From assembly GCA_039931775.1 (NCBI GenBank), contig JBDTRG010000185.1, positions 1 to 64,000 of the forward strand: a DNA stretch of 64,000 bases. The letters are read 5' to 3'. The notes under the pieces were generated by a model. That model worked only from the letters and a program-made list of their open reading frames with translations. It had not been told where the DNA came from and did no database searches. The stretch is from CAIWHR01 sp039931775 (GTDB lineage Bacteria > Pseudomonadota > Gammaproteobacteria > Burkholderiales > Casimicrobiaceae). Shown piece after piece: positions 43,493 through 52,771 of the stretch (positions are counted from its first letter, which is position 1; each line of letters opens with the position of its first letter). Position numbers and translations under genes: made by a program.

Positions 43493-44776
43493 TCAGACCT
43501 TGAAATCCGTAGTCAGCTTCTTCGGCACGGGGACATTCTTGAGCCGCACGTAGTGCGGCAATCCGTCCTTGAACGGCGGGTAGTCCTCGCCGCGGATCAG
43601 CGGCGCGAGATAGGCGCGCGCTTTGGCGGTGATTCCATATCCGTCCCGCGTGATGAAATCACGCGGCAGTTTTTTTTCGACGTTGGCGACTTTCTCGAGG
43701 GAAACGCCTTCGATCTTCCAGCGGTACGGCTTGTCGGATGTGCGCAGGATCGCCGGCATCACGGCATTCTTGCCCGCGAGCGCAAGCAGGACGGCGGCCT
43801 TTCCGACGGCGTAGCTGTGGTCGAGGTCGGTCTTCGACGCAAGGTGCCGCGCCGCGCGCTGCAGGTAGTCGGCGACCGCCCAGTGAAACTTGTAGCCGAG
43901 GCGATCGCCGAGGATGGCGGCGATCATCGGTCCGACGCCGCCCAGTTGCGCATGTCCGAAGGCGTCCTTCGTCCCGGTGTCCGCCATCAGCTTCCCCGCC
44001 GCGTTCTTCAATCCCTCCGACACCCCGACGCAGCAGTAGCCGTGACGCTTCACGCGCGCCTCGACCGCGGCGACGAACTTCGGCTCGTCGAAGGCAATCT
44101 CCGGGAACAGCAGCAACAGCGGGATCGGCGTGTCGGCATCATCGGCCATCCCCACGGCCGCGGTGATCCAGCCGGCATGGCGACCCATCACCTCGAGAAC
44201 GAAGACCTTCGTCGACGTCCTGGCCATCGACGCGACGTCGAACGCCGCCTCGCGCATCGACGTCGCGACATACTTCGCCACCGAACCGAAGCCCGGGCAG
44301 TTGTCGGTGACCGCGAGATCGTTGTCGACGGTCTTTGGCACGTGCACGGCGATCAGAGGGTACCCCAGTCGCTGCGATATCTGCGACACCTTGAGGCAGG
44401 TGTCGGCGGAATCGTTGCCTCCGTTGTAGAAGAAATAGCCGATGTCGTGCGCGCGAAAGACCTCGATGAGCCGCTCGTACTGCGCGCGGCTCTCGTCCAG
44501 GCCTTTGAGCTTGTAGCGGCAGGAGCCGAACGCACCCGACGGCGTGTGCATCAGTGCGGCGATGTCGCGCGCGCTGTCGCGGCTCGTGTCGATCAGGTCC
44601 TCGGTCAGCGCGCCGATGATGCCGTTGCGCCCGGCATAGACCTTGCCGATCCGGTCGCGGTTGGCGCGCGCCGTTTCGATGACACCCGCGGCGCTCGCAT
44701 TGATCACGGCGGTGACGCCGCCCGATTGGGCATAGAAGGCATTTCGTCGGGTCGCAACTCGCATGTTGTGATCCAT
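43493..44776 (-). CDS. pfp: Pyrophosphate-dependent 6-phosphofructokinase
   Basis: This enzyme phosphorylates fructose 6-phosphate with PPi and is reversible. It is 427 aa. The N-terminus YAQSGGVTAVINASAAG is typical of the bacterial PPi clade. GGNDSADT (residues 119-126) has Asp where ATP enzymes have Gly, and PKTVDND (147-153) has the Lys that goes with it; both indicate PPi rather than ATP. The fructose-phosphate site MGRHAGW and the segment FAVPEIAF-like LLFPEIAFDEP are present. A second in-frame ATG lies four codons after the start. Its neighbour hppA consumes or regenerates the same PPi pool. Confidence 0.94.
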   Translation of the reverse strand: MDHNMRVATRRNAFYAQSGGVTAVINASAAGVIETARANRDRIGKVYAGRNGIIGALTEDLIDTSRDSARDIAALMHTPSGAFGSCRYKLKGLDESRAQYERLIEVFRAHDIGYFFYNGGNDSADTCLKVSQISQRLGYPLIAVHVPKTVDNDLAVTDNCPGFGSVAKYVATSMREAAFDVASMARTSTKVFVLEVMGRHAGWITAAVGMADDADTPIPLLLLFPEIAFDEPKFVAAVEARVKRHGYCCVGVSEGLKNAAGKLMADTGTKDAFGHAQLGGVGPMIAAILGDRLGYKFHWAVADYLQRAARHLASKTDLDHSYAVGKAAVLLALAGKNAVMPAILRTSDKPYRWKIEGVSLEKVANVEKKLPRDFITRDGYGITAKARAYLAPLIRGEDYPPFKDGLPHYVRLKNVPVPKKLTTDFKV

Positions 44777-44859
44777 CCTCGATCAGTTTTGTGAATAGAG
44801 TTCGCGATCAGCGCGAACGCTGGAAGCGCCGGCGTGCCCGTGTCGAAACCCCGACCGCA

Positions 44860-45675
44860 TTACAGATCGGCATTCGCGACGCCGATCCGGTCCGCGACTT
44901 CGGCGAGACGCACCGGATCGCACTTCGCGCGGACTTCTTCGGGTTTCGTCGCGACAAACGTCGCATGCACGCCAACCTTCGTGTCCCAGCGGTCCGGAAG
45001 ATGCGCGCGGTGCTTGTCCTCGAACCGGCGCCGATACTTTTGCCACACGTCATCGAATGTGCCCATCGACTGGTGGATCAGCACGAGGTCGCGGCACACG
45101 GCCAGCGCGAATCCCATCTGGTACGCCCGAAACGAAAAATCGAGATCATACAGATGGAAGTGATCGAAGGCCGCCTCGTCGAACGGGATCGACACGGCAA
45201 CCGCGCGGCGCATGGCCATGAACACGCCGTCCAGCGCCTGGATCCGGGGCACCACCAACGGGCCCCCGCCCTGGAGCACGGTCACGTACTGGCCTGTCTC
45301 GCGATTTGGTGTGCTTATCAGCACGAACACATGCGGATCGCCGGCGAGTTCCCACTTGCCGGTGACGAGCCGCGTCGTCCCGGCGACCCCGATCAGGTCG
45401 AATTGCGCAAGGTGCTGATCGAGCCGTTCCGCGAAGTCGGTTGTCAGGATCTCGATGTCGTCGTGCGAAAGGATGATGTGATCGAAGCGGGCCTGCGCGA
45501 TTCCCCGGTTGTAGCCTTCGGCGAGCGAACGCGCGTCGTGGATACCGATGATCTCGATCTCGCGCGGGCCGTACAGCACCCGGTAATTGTCGGTGACGCG
45601 CGCGAACTTCGCGGCGTCGATGCTGCAGATGACGATCGAAACCGGAACGGCGCTGGCGTTGGTCATCGTCTGCAT
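44860..45675 (-). CDS. Glycosyltransferase family 2-like protein
   Basis: This 271-aa soluble protein starts at ATG 45675 or, three codons later, 45666. It opens with VSIVICSIDAAKFARVTDNY, has the GT-A type acidic motif ILSHDDIEIL, and later ALDGVFMAMRR and HLYDLDFSFRAYQMGF, which fit a sugar-transferase active site of the GT2-like group. The sugar and acceptor are unknown. It lies between adk and pfp on the same strand. Confidence 0.82.
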   Translation of the reverse strand: MQTMTNASAVPVSIVICSIDAAKFARVTDNYRVLYGPREIEIIGIHDARSLAEGYNRGIAQARFDHIILSHDDIEILTTDFAERLDQHLAQFDLIGVAGTTRLVTGKWELAGDPHVFVLISTPNRETGQYVTVLQGGGPLVVPRIQALDGVFMAMRRAVAVSIPFDEAAFDHFHLYDLDFSFRAYQMGFALAVCRDLVLIHQSMGTFDDVWQKYRRRFEDKHRAHLPDRWDTKVGVHATFVATKPEEVRAKCDPVRLAEVADRIGVANADL

Positions 45676-45754
45676 CCGTCACCCATGGGGGGTCGCGCCG
45701 CGCCAGGCATCGGACCCCGTTCCCCGCGACACGGCGAGGGGTCGCGCCCGCGCG

Positions 45755-46411
45755 TCAATCCTGCAATGCCGCGAGGCACGCCGCGCGAACTGCGTCGACG
45801 TCGCGCGTGCCGTCGACCTTCCGGAATTTCGGTGCGCGCGGGTCAAGGCTCGCGGCCCACTTCGCGTAGTACGCCATCAGCGGCAACGTTTGCGAACGGT
45901 AGACCTCCAGACGCTTCCTGACGGTCTGCTCGCTGTCGTCCGGACGCTGCGCCAGCGCTTCGCCGGTGACGTCGTCACGGCCGGCGACGTTGGGCGGGTT
46001 GTAGATAATATGATAGGTGCGGCCCGACGCAAGATGGACCCGCCGTCCGCTCATCCGTTCGATGATCACCGCATCCGGAACACCGATCTCGAGCACGTAG
46101 CCGATCGCCACGACCGCCTCGCGCATCGCGTCGGCCTGCGGAATCGTCCGCGGAAAGCCGTCGAACAGGTACCCGTTCGCGCAGTCGGGTGCCTTGAGGC
46201 GCGCTCTCACCAGCGCGATGATGATGTCGTCCGACACCAGGCTGCCCGAATCCATCACGGTTTTCGCCGCTTTGCCGACCTCCGTGTCGGCCGTGATCGC
46301 CGCGCGCAGCATGTCGCCGGTCGAGATCTGAGGTATGCCGTACGCCTGCGTGATGTATCCGGCCTGGGTGCCCTTGCCTGCTCCCGGCGGGCCGAGGAGT
46401 ATCAGTCGCAT
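45755..46411 (-). CDS. adk: Adenylate kinase
   Basis: This enzyme interconverts 2 ADP and ATP plus AMP. It is 218 aa from ATG 46411 (MRLILLGPPGAGKGTQ). The P-loop, NMP-binding segment (ISTGDMLRAAI), FDGFPRT motif, long lid (GRRVHLASGRTYHIIYNPPNVAGRDDVTGE, without the zinc Cys) and the arginine-rich RPDDSEQTVRKRL are all present. The upstream part of the open frame is not coding. It belongs to the kdsB/lpxK cluster order common in Betaproteobacteria. Confidence 0.97.
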   Translation of the reverse strand: MRLILLGPPGAGKGTQAGYITQAYGIPQISTGDMLRAAITADTEVGKAAKTVMDSGSLVSDDIIIALVRARLKAPDCANGYLFDGFPRTIPQADAMREAVVAIGYVLEIGVPDAVIIERMSGRRVHLASGRTYHIIYNPPNVAGRDDVTGEALAQRPDDSEQTVRKRLEVYRSQTLPLMAYYAKWAASLDPRAPKFRKVDGTRDVDAVRAACLAALQD

Positions 46412-46536
46412 GGTTTGTCGTCGTGGTGGCGGTGAGGCGGGATTGGCCTGCATGCGCGGAGCCCACGTCGGCTTTCCGAGCGTCGAACCCGCCGGCGATT
46501 CTGTCCGCAAACGACCGATGGGTCAATTGCGCAGGG

Positions 46537-47304
46537 TCAAACTTTCCCCGATGCAAAGATGGTGCGCACGCGTTCGAGGTCCGCGGGCGTGTCCACGCCG
46601 GGCGCCGGCGTACCGGAGGTGATCTCGACCACGATGCGGAATCCGTGCCACAGCGCGCGCAACTGCTCGAGGGCCTCGAAGCGCTCGATCGACGCCGGCG
46701 CGAGCGCCGGATAGGCGCGAAGAAAGGCAACGCGGTACGCGTAGAGTCCGTAATGGCGATAGATCGGCAGCCCCTCGGGAACCGCGCGCTGATCGGCAGC
46801 GAATCCATCTCGAGCCCAAGGTATCGTCGCACGGCTGAAATAGAGCGCGTACTGCCGATGATCGAGCACGACCTTGACCACGTTCGGATTGAATACCTCG
46901 GCGGGATCGGTGATCGCGTGGCAGGCGGTTGCGATCGCCGCGTCGGGATGCGTTTCGAGCAGGTCGGCCATCGCCCTCATCAGCGCCGGCGCCAGCAGCG
47001 GCTCGTCGCCCTGCACATTGACCACGATCGCATCGTCCTTCATCCCGAGAAGCTTCGCGGCCTCCGCCAATCGGTCCGTTCCGTTCGCATGGTCGCTGCG
47101 CGTCAGGCAGGCCTCGATGCCGTGGGCCTCGACCGCCGTCAGGATCCGGACATCGTCGGTCGCTACAACGACGCGCGCCGCGCCCGCCTGCTGCGCGCGC
47201 AGCGCGACTTGCACGACCATCGGCTTTCCGGCGATGTCCGCGAGGGGCTTGCCCGGAAGCCGTGTCGACGCATGGCGCGCCGGAATGATGACGGTGAAGG
47301 TCAT
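46537..47304 (-). CDS. kdsB: 3-deoxy-manno-octulosonate cytidylyltransferase (CMP-Kdo synthetase)
   Basis: The enzyme activates Kdo with CTP for addition to lipid A. It is 255 aa with the N-terminal nucleotide motif VIIPARHASTRLPGKPLADIAGKPMV, VATDD, and the family-specific NVQGDEPLL. Other landmarks are SRATIPWARDG and HYGLYAYRVAFL. No departures from the family are seen. It lies between the Trm112-type gene and adk on the same strand. Confidence 0.97.
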   Translation of the reverse strand: MTFTVIIPARHASTRLPGKPLADIAGKPMVVQVALRAQQAGAARVVVATDDVRILTAVEAHGIEACLTRSDHANGTDRLAEAAKLLGMKDDAIVVNVQGDEPLLAPALMRAMADLLETHPDAAIATACHAITDPAEVFNPNVVKVVLDHRQYALYFSRATIPWARDGFAADQRAVPEGLPIYRHYGLYAYRVAFLRAYPALAPASIERFEALEQLRALWHGFRIVVEITSGTPAPGVDTPADLERVRTIFASGKV

Positions 47305-47443
47305 GGAGCGATGGCCCGGGCGTCACCTGCCGCGCTCACTACTAGCGGCCTCGGCATCGGTTTACGAGCATTGCGCGTTTCGTTGTCGGCCGCCTCGGTC
47401 GCGCGGCGACGCGCCCTTCGGGCCTGGGCTTCGCCCGCCGCGC

Positions 47444-47623
47444 TCACTCGAATTCATGTGGCTCGAGCTTGCGCGCCTCGTCTTCGAGCATCACCGGAAT
47501 GTCGTCGCGGATCGGATACGCGAGCCGCGCCGATTTGGAGATCAGTTCCTGCTTGTCCTTGTCGTAGACAAGCGGGCCCTTGGTGACCGGGCAAACCAGG
47601 ATTTCAAGCAGTTTGGGATCCAC
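47444..47623 (-). CDS. Trm112/YcaR-family small protein
   Basis: This 59-aa protein is read from a GTG at 47623, whose start codon makes it easy to miss. It begins MDPKLLEILVCPVTKGPL and ends near AYPIRDDIPVMLEDEARKL, the standard pattern of this family, although only one Cys of the usual zinc site remains (VCPVTKGPL). Related proteins activate methyltransferases. It overlaps the 3' end of lpxK by 20 bp and precedes kdsB, its usual place. GAGGAA about 7 nt upstream may be the ribosome site. Confidence 0.9.
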   Translation of the reverse strand: MDPKLLEILVCPVTKGPLVYDKDKQELISKSARLAYPIRDDIPVMLEDEARKLEPHEFE

Positions 47624-48629
47624 GGAGGCGTTCCTCGATCAGCGTGACGAGCGCGTCGTCGACGCGGGCATGAACGGGCAGGTACCAGCACCGTTCGTCG
47701 GCGAACGCTTCGCATTTTACCGCGTCCTTCTCGGTCATCAATATCGATCGCGCGCCGACGAACGCGAGATCCGCGGGGACGAAGCGGTGGTGGTCAGGAA
47801 ACGCATGCGGAATCGCTTCGATTCCCATCGCGCCGAGTTGGCGGAAGAATCGCGCCGGGTTGCCGATCCCCGCGACCGCGTGGACGTGCGCGCCGGCGAA
47901 CGACGGCGCTGAGGTCGTGACCCGCGCATCGCCGACACGCGCGAAGGTCCCGGCAGCGAGGGTCATCGTGAACGCGCATTCCGTCGCCGGCGTCGGTTCG
48001 CCGCCGCCGCCGTCGCGAAGCGTCACAACGGCGTCGACCTCGTCGAGCCGCGATTCGGGCTCGCGCAGCGGACCCGCCGGCAACAGCCATCCGTTGCCGA
48101 GCGCCCGCGCAGCATCGACGACGGCGATTTCGAACCGACGAGGCAGCCGGTAGTGTTGCAGGCCGTCGTCCGCGAGGATCACGTCGCACGCCGGATTCCG
48201 CACGAGCAACTCGCGGGCCGCGGCAACACGATCGCGCGCGACGACCACGGGATAGCCAGCGCGAGCGAGCAGCAGCGGCTCGTCGCCGACCCGCCCCGGA
48301 TCATCGCCGGCGACGACAGCGATCGGCGCGCCGTCACCGGGGTTGCGGCCAAAGCCGCGGCTGACGATGCCCGGCTGATAACCACGCTCGCGGAGCGCGC
48401 GGGCAAGCGCGGCGACGAGCGGGGTCTTGCCGCTGCCTCCGACGGTGATGTTGCCGACGACGACGACCGGAACGGGAAGCCGGGCCGCGGAAAGGATCCC
48501 GACCCGGTACAGCGCGCGCCGCAGCGCCACGCCCGTCCGGAAGACCAGCGAAAACGGCCAGAGCAGGATCGTGACCGGCGAGGGTCGCGGCGAGTACCAG
48601 AGGGCGACGAGGCGATCGGCAAGCGTCAT
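47604..48629 (-). CDS. lpxK: Tetraacyldisaccharide 4'-kinase
   Basis: LpxK adds the 4'-phosphate to the lipid A precursor at the inner face of the cytoplasmic membrane. The protein is 341 aa. An N-terminal hydrophobic/amphipathic helix (VTILLWPFSLVFR) anchors it. The P-loop is VGNITVGGSGKTPLVAALA, then GIVSRGFGR and the catalytic segment VILADDGLQHYRLPRRFEIAVVD. It starts 32 bp after exbD and overlaps the Trm112-type gene. Confidence 0.96.
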   Translation of the reverse strand: MTLADRLVALWYSPRPSPVTILLWPFSLVFRTGVALRRALYRVGILSAARLPVPVVVVGNITVGGSGKTPLVAALARALRERGYQPGIVSRGFGRNPGDGAPIAVVAGDDPGRVGDEPLLLARAGYPVVVARDRVAAARELLVRNPACDVILADDGLQHYRLPRRFEIAVVDAARALGNGWLLPAGPLREPESRLDEVDAVVTLRDGGGGEPTPATECAFTMTLAAGTFARVGDARVTTSAPSFAGAHVHAVAGIGNPARFFRQLGAMGIEAIPHAFPDHHRFVPADLAFVGARSILMTEKDAVKCEAFADERCWYLPVHARVDDALVTLIEERLRGSQTA

Positions 48630-48661
48630 CGCGGTTGCGCTCGCGCGAGCGCGTCAGCCGA

Positions 48662-49084
48662 TCACTTGGGCGCCGGAGACTGCGTCGCGAACGTGATGTG
48701 GATGTAACCCGCCATACGGGCGGCTTCCATCACGTGGATCACCGATTGGTGCGTCGCGTTGGCATCCGCGTTGATGATGACAACGGGCTCCTTCGCATCG
48801 CCCGCAACTTTCTTGAGCGTGTCGGCCAGCGCGGCGGCCGTCGTGAACGTGAACACCGTACGGTCGATCACGTAGCGCCCCTGCGAATCGATGCCGACGT
48901 TGATCTCCTTCGGACGCTGCTTCAACTGGTCCGCGTCCGCTTCCGGCAGCGTGATCTGCAGCTCGGCGACGCGCTGGTACGTCGTCGTCACCATCAGGAA
49001 GATGAGGATGACGAGCAGCACGTCGATCAACGGGATGAAATTGATCTCGGGGTCGTCCCTCGTCCGGGTGCCGCGCAGGTTCAT
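48662..49084 (-). CDS. exbD: ExbD/TolR-family biopolymer transport protein
   Basis: This 140-aa protein has one N-terminal membrane helix (INFIPLIDVLLVILIFLMVTT) with the Asp used for proton transfer, and a periplasmic domain (TYQRVAELQITLPEAD ... VVIINADANATHQSVIHVMEAAR). Together with ExbB it uses the proton gradient to drive TonB-type systems. It follows exbB by 10 bp. Whether it serves TonB or Tol cannot be decided without tonB or tolA nearby; none is in the window. Confidence 0.93.
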   Translation of the reverse strand: MNLRGTRTRDDPEINFIPLIDVLLVILIFLMVTTTYQRVAELQITLPEADADQLKQRPKEINVGIDSQGRYVIDRTVFTFTTAAALADTLKKVAGDAKEPVVIINADANATHQSVIHVMEAARMAGYIHITFATQSPAPK

Positions 49085-49094
49085 GTGGGCCGTT

Positions 49095-49700
49095 CTACCT
49101 GCGTTCGCCCTGGGCGAAGTCCACGAGCTTCATCGCCTGCTGCTCCATCTCGACGACCAGGCTGTCGACGGTCGCGCGGAAATGGCGGTAGAAGATCATG
49201 CTCGGGATCGCCACGATCAGGCCGAACGCCGTGTTGTACAGCGCGACCGAGATGCCGTGCGCGAGCTGGATCGGGTTCGACCCCGCGGCGGTCTGCGAGC
49301 CGAAGATCTCGATCATGCCGACCACCGTGCCGAAGAGCCCGAGCAGGGGCGCCATCGCCGCGATCGTGCCGAGCGTCGTGAGGAAACGCTCGAGATCGTG
49401 CGTGACGACGCGCCCGACGTCCTCGATGACTTCCTTGATCACGGCCCGCGGGCTCTTGATGTTGGCGAGTCCGGCCGCGAGGATCCTGCCGAGCGGTCCC
49501 TGCTGTGCCGTTCGGGTGACGAGTTCCGGCGTCGCGCCATTCTGGCGGTATTCGGTCAGCACGCGGTCGACGAGGCCCGCGGGTGCCACCACACTTTGCC
49601 GCAAAGACCAAAGGCGCTCGAAAATCAACGCCAGGGCGACGACCGACGCGAATATCAGCGGCCAGATCGGCCAGCCGGCTGCTTGAACGATGGACCACAC
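49095..49700 (-). CDS. exbB: ExbB/TolQ-family proton channel protein
   Basis: This protein is 201 aa from a GTG at 49700. The frame is open to 49802, but the extra N-terminus is basic and unlike the family, whereas WSIVQAAGWPIWPLIFASVVALALIFERLW is the expected first helix. The MotA/TolQ/ExbB domain is recognised from GTIAAMAPLLGLFGTVVGMI, GSNPIQLAHGISVALYNTAFGLIVAIP and SMIFYRHFR. Ribosome site: AAGGGG about 10 nt before the GTG. Confidence 0.93.
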   Translation of the reverse strand: MWSIVQAAGWPIWPLIFASVVALALIFERLWSLRQSVVAPAGLVDRVLTEYRQNGATPELVTRTAQQGPLGRILAAGLANIKSPRAVIKEVIEDVGRVVTHDLERFLTTLGTIAAMAPLLGLFGTVVGMIEIFGSQTAAGSNPIQLAHGISVALYNTAFGLIVAIPSMIFYRHFRATVDSLVVEMEQQAMKLVDFAQGERR

Positions 49701-49850
49701 GGTGGGAAAGCCCCTTCGCGAAAAGTTGCCCGCAATGTAGCTTGGTCGACGTGATTCGGCAAGCGGCGATGCGGCGCGGACCGAATCGCCGCCGCGATAC
49801 AAATCGGCGTACGCCCCCGACTCCGGTCGAACTTCCTGGCGGTGGTCGCG

Positions 49851-50711
49851 TCAGGATCGGCGCGCGTTCATCCCGCGGCGCGGCGCCGCATCGGGCGGCA
49901 GCGTCAGCGTCGCGGTGATCGCGGCGCCCGCCAGCACGATCAGCCAGCAGACGTAGATCCAGATCAGGAAGACGGGGAGCGCGGCAAGCGCGCCGTAGAC
50001 GAGCTCGTACGTCGGGACATGGGTCAGGTAGAACGCGAAACCCTGCTTCGCGCCCTCGAACGCGAGCGCGGCGAGAATTCCCGCGGCGAACGCGTGACGC
50101 CAGGGGACGTGCCGTGCCGGAACGATCTCGTAGAGGAGCGCCAGCGCCAGCGTCGAGAAGACGAGAGGCAGCAGCGGAACGACGATCGGGGAAAGCGCCC
50201 CGTGCAGCGGCACGGCGTCGAGCGATTGCGTGACAAGCCACGTCGACACGGAGATGCTCGCCCCGACCAGGACCGGCCCGACGGTGGTTCCGACGGCGTA
50301 GATGAATAGCCTCCGCACGAGCGGCCGGGCCCGCGTGACGCCCCATAGCGCGTTGATCTCGCGTTCGACCGTCCCGATCAGCATCGCCGCGGTGAAGACG
50401 ATGAACATGATAGAGATGCCGGTGAGTCCCGCCGCCTTTTCGGTGAACTCGCGGATGTGCGTGTGGACGACGGCGTAGGCGGTATCCGGCAGCATGTGCC
50501 TCAGCAGGAAGGTCTCGAGCGTATCGAGCCACCGATGAAACACCGGGAAACGGGCGACGAACTCGAGCGCGACGGTGGCGAGCGGAACGAGTCCGAGCAG
50601 CGTCGTGAACGCAAGGCTGCCGGCGGCGCGCGCGAGGCCGATCTGCCGCGTCCGGGCCGCCACGCGACGCACAAACCCGACGAGATCCACGACGGCTTCG
50701 AGCAGCCTCAT
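49851..50711 (-). CDS. YihY/BrkB-family inner membrane protein
   Basis: This 286-aa protein has about six membrane helices and the family features LARAAGSLAFTTLLGLVPLATVAL, LIGTVEREINALWGV and GAKQGFAFYLTHVPTYELVYGALAALPVFLIWIYVCWLIVLAGA. Members were once called RNase BN by mistake; the true role is unknown. It is upstream of exbB on the same strand, 150 bp away, and downstream of an MFS gene. Confidence 0.92.
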   Translation of the reverse strand: MRLLEAVVDLVGFVRRVAARTRQIGLARAAGSLAFTTLLGLVPLATVALEFVARFPVFHRWLDTLETFLLRHMLPDTAYAVVHTHIREFTEKAAGLTGISIMFIVFTAAMLIGTVEREINALWGVTRARPLVRRLFIYAVGTTVGPVLVGASISVSTWLVTQSLDAVPLHGALSPIVVPLLPLVFSTLALALLYEIVPARHVPWRHAFAAGILAALAFEGAKQGFAFYLTHVPTYELVYGALAALPVFLIWIYVCWLIVLAGAAITATLTLPPDAAPRRGMNARRS

Positions 50712-50763
50712 GATCGCGGTTCAATCCCTGGCGGGAGCGTGAATTCTCGCATCGACCCACCGC

Positions 50764-51930
50764 CTAACCGCGTCCTCCGCGGTGGGCGACGAATCCGCCG
50801 GTCACGAGGCACGCGCCAACCGACCAGAACACCGGACCGATGCCGACGGACGCGCCGACAGCGCCCAACGCCAGGGGAACGCCGACCGCCATTACGTTGA
50901 CGAGCGACATCCGCACCCCCGCCGCCTCGCCGAGGCGCCCCGGCGGCGCATGCGTATGCAGCAGCGACAGGACCATCGGCTGGCTGCTGCCGAGCCCGAG
51001 TCCGAGTACGAACGACAGGCAAAGGAGGCCGAGCACATTGGTCGAGAACGGAAACACCAGGTAGACGGCGCCGGCGACGAACAGCGCCGCCGTCAGGACC
51101 TGCTGCTCGCTCATCCGCCTGGAAATCGCCCGCATCGAAAAACGGACGACGAAAGTTGCCGCGGCGAACGATGAAAGCACCGACCCGATTTCGGAGGCGG
51201 TGAGCCCGATCTTCGCGCCATAGATCGGCACGAAGACCGAGTGGAGGTCCCAGCCGGCCGACAGCAGCGCGTTGATCAGGAAGACGCGACGCAAGGTCCG
51301 ATGACGCAGCAGCGTGAGCACGCCGCCGTGGTGCGCCGCCCCGACGTGCGCATGAGCGGAAGGAAGGACCAGCTTGCCGCTGGCGAGGACCGTCAGCGGG
51401 ATCAGCGGGATCACCGCGAAGATCGCAAACGCCGCGCGGAACCCGAAACGGTCGATCGCGAATCCGGCGATGAGCGGGCCGATGAACCCCGAGACCGAGA
51501 AGCCGAGCGCCAGCAGCGTGAAGTTGCGCGTTCTCGACGGCCCGCCACCGAGTTCGCCGGTCGCGTTCTGCGCGGCGATCTGAAAGGCCATGAACCCGAC
51601 GCCCAGCAGCAACGCGCCGGCGAAAAGCGACGGCATTCCCGGAAACGCGACCGGCAGCGTCGCGCCGATAGCGATGACGGCCGAACCGGCGAGCATCGGC
51701 CGGCGCGTTCCGATGCGGTCCGAGACCCGGCCCGCGGCGACGGAGAGCACCATCGGCAACAGCGCGAACAGCGACATCAGCACGCCGACCGTGAACGCGG
51801 AGGCGCCCATCGACAGCGCGTCGAGCGATACGATCACGCGGCTGCCGTTCAAGACCGCGTGGTTCGCGATCGCGAGCAGGACCAGCAAGGCGAGCTTGCG
51901 CGCGTCGCCATCCATGGTTTCCTTCACCAT
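50764..51930 (-). CDS. Major facilitator superfamily transporter
   Basis: This 388-aa inner-membrane carrier has 12 predicted helices. The loop 2-3 signature is AGRVSDRIGTRRPML, and a related stretch occurs in the second half (AISRRMSEQQVL). It resembles drug-efflux-like members of the superfamily. The substrate is unknown. It precedes the YihY gene by about 50 bp. Confidence 0.9.
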   Translation of the reverse strand: MVKETMDGDARKLALLVLLAIANHAVLNGSRVIVSLDALSMGASAFTVGVLMSLFALLPMVLSVAAGRVSDRIGTRRPMLAGSAVIAIGATLPVAFPGMPSLFAGALLLGVGFMAFQIAAQNATGELGGGPSRTRNFTLLALGFSVSGFIGPLIAGFAIDRFGFRAAFAIFAVIPLIPLTVLASGKLVLPSAHAHVGAAHHGGVLTLLRHRTLRRVFLINALLSAGWDLHSVFVPIYGAKIGLTASEIGSVLSSFAAATFVVRFSMRAISRRMSEQQVLTAALFVAGAVYLVFPFSTNVLGLLCLSFVLGLGLGSSQPMVLSLLHTHAPPGRLGEAAGVRMSLVNVMAVGVPLALGAVGASVGIGPVFWSVGACLVTGGFVAHRGGRG

Positions 51931-52036
51931 GCGACCCTGCCGCCGACGCCGGTTCCGCCTCGGACCTCGCGCGGTTGCCGGTTCGAAGGGGCGCCGGCCG
52001 GTTGATCACGGCCGGGCAAGCGCCTCGGGATGCGGC

Positions 52037-52687
52037 TCACGGAGCCAACCGTTCGACGACCCACGCGTCGCGACGCGCCTCTTCCCGCCGATATCGGATG
52101 CGATCGTGCAGCCGCGAACTGCGTCCCTGCCAGAACTCGATCGAGTCGGGAGCAAGCCGGTAGCCGCCCCAATGCGGCGGGCAGGGGACGGCGGAGCTCG
52201 CGTCGCGGTACCGGTCCAGGACGGCGGAAAAACGCGCTTCAAGCGCGGCGCGCCCGGCGATGCTCTCGCTTTGCGGCGAGGCCCACGCGCCGAGTTGCGA
52301 TTGTCGCGGGCGTTGCGCGAAATAGGCGGCCGAGTCCGCGGGCTCCATGCGGCTCACGGCGCCCTCGATGCGTACCTGCCGCTCGAGATCCGGCCAGAAG
52401 AAAAGCAGCGCGCCCCAGGGCCCGGCATCGAGTTCGCGGCCCTTGCGGCTCGCGTAGTTGGTGAAAAACGCGAATCCGCGCTCGTCGAACTCCTTCAGGA
52501 GCACGATGCGCGCCGAAGGCCGGCCGTCGGCTCCGGCGGTGGCGAGCGTCATCGCATTGGGTTCCGTCAATTGCGACTTCAACGCTTCCCCGAACCATCG
52601 CTCGAACTGGCGCATCGGGTCCGGCTCGACGCTTTCCTCGTCGAGCGTCGCCCGCATGTATTCGGTGCGGAGGTCGGCGATTTTCAC
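52037..52687 (-). CDS. pdxH: Pyridoxamine 5'-phosphate oxidase
   Basis: This FMN enzyme makes pyridoxal 5'-phosphate from PNP or PMP. It is 216 aa with a GTG start. Family motifs are DPMRQFERWFGEAL, PSARIVLLKEFDERGFAFFTNYASRKGREL, the substrate segment RIEGAVSRM, FAQRPRQSQLGAWASPQS, PPHWGGYRLAPDSIEFWQGRSSRLHDRI and the C-terminal basic-proline ending W-ERLAP. All are intact. Confidence 0.97.
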   Translation of the reverse strand: MKIADLRTEYMRATLDEESVEPDPMRQFERWFGEALKSQLTEPNAMTLATAGADGRPSARIVLLKEFDERGFAFFTNYASRKGRELDAGPWGALLFFWPDLERQVRIEGAVSRMEPADSAAYFAQRPRQSQLGAWASPQSESIAGRAALEARFSAVLDRYRDASSAVPCPPHWGGYRLAPDSIEFWQGRSSRLHDRIRYRREEARRDAWVVERLAP

Positions 52688-52771
52688 TGGGAGCGGCGCG
52701 GCGCCGACGGTCGCGGCGCGGCGCGGCAGGCATCGATTCTACCTCGTTCGCCGGGCGCGCTTGACGCGGGG

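Noticed and set aside
43268..44794. 508-aa plus-strand frame opposite pfp
   Set aside because: It is a shadow frame of pfp with no recognisable domain.
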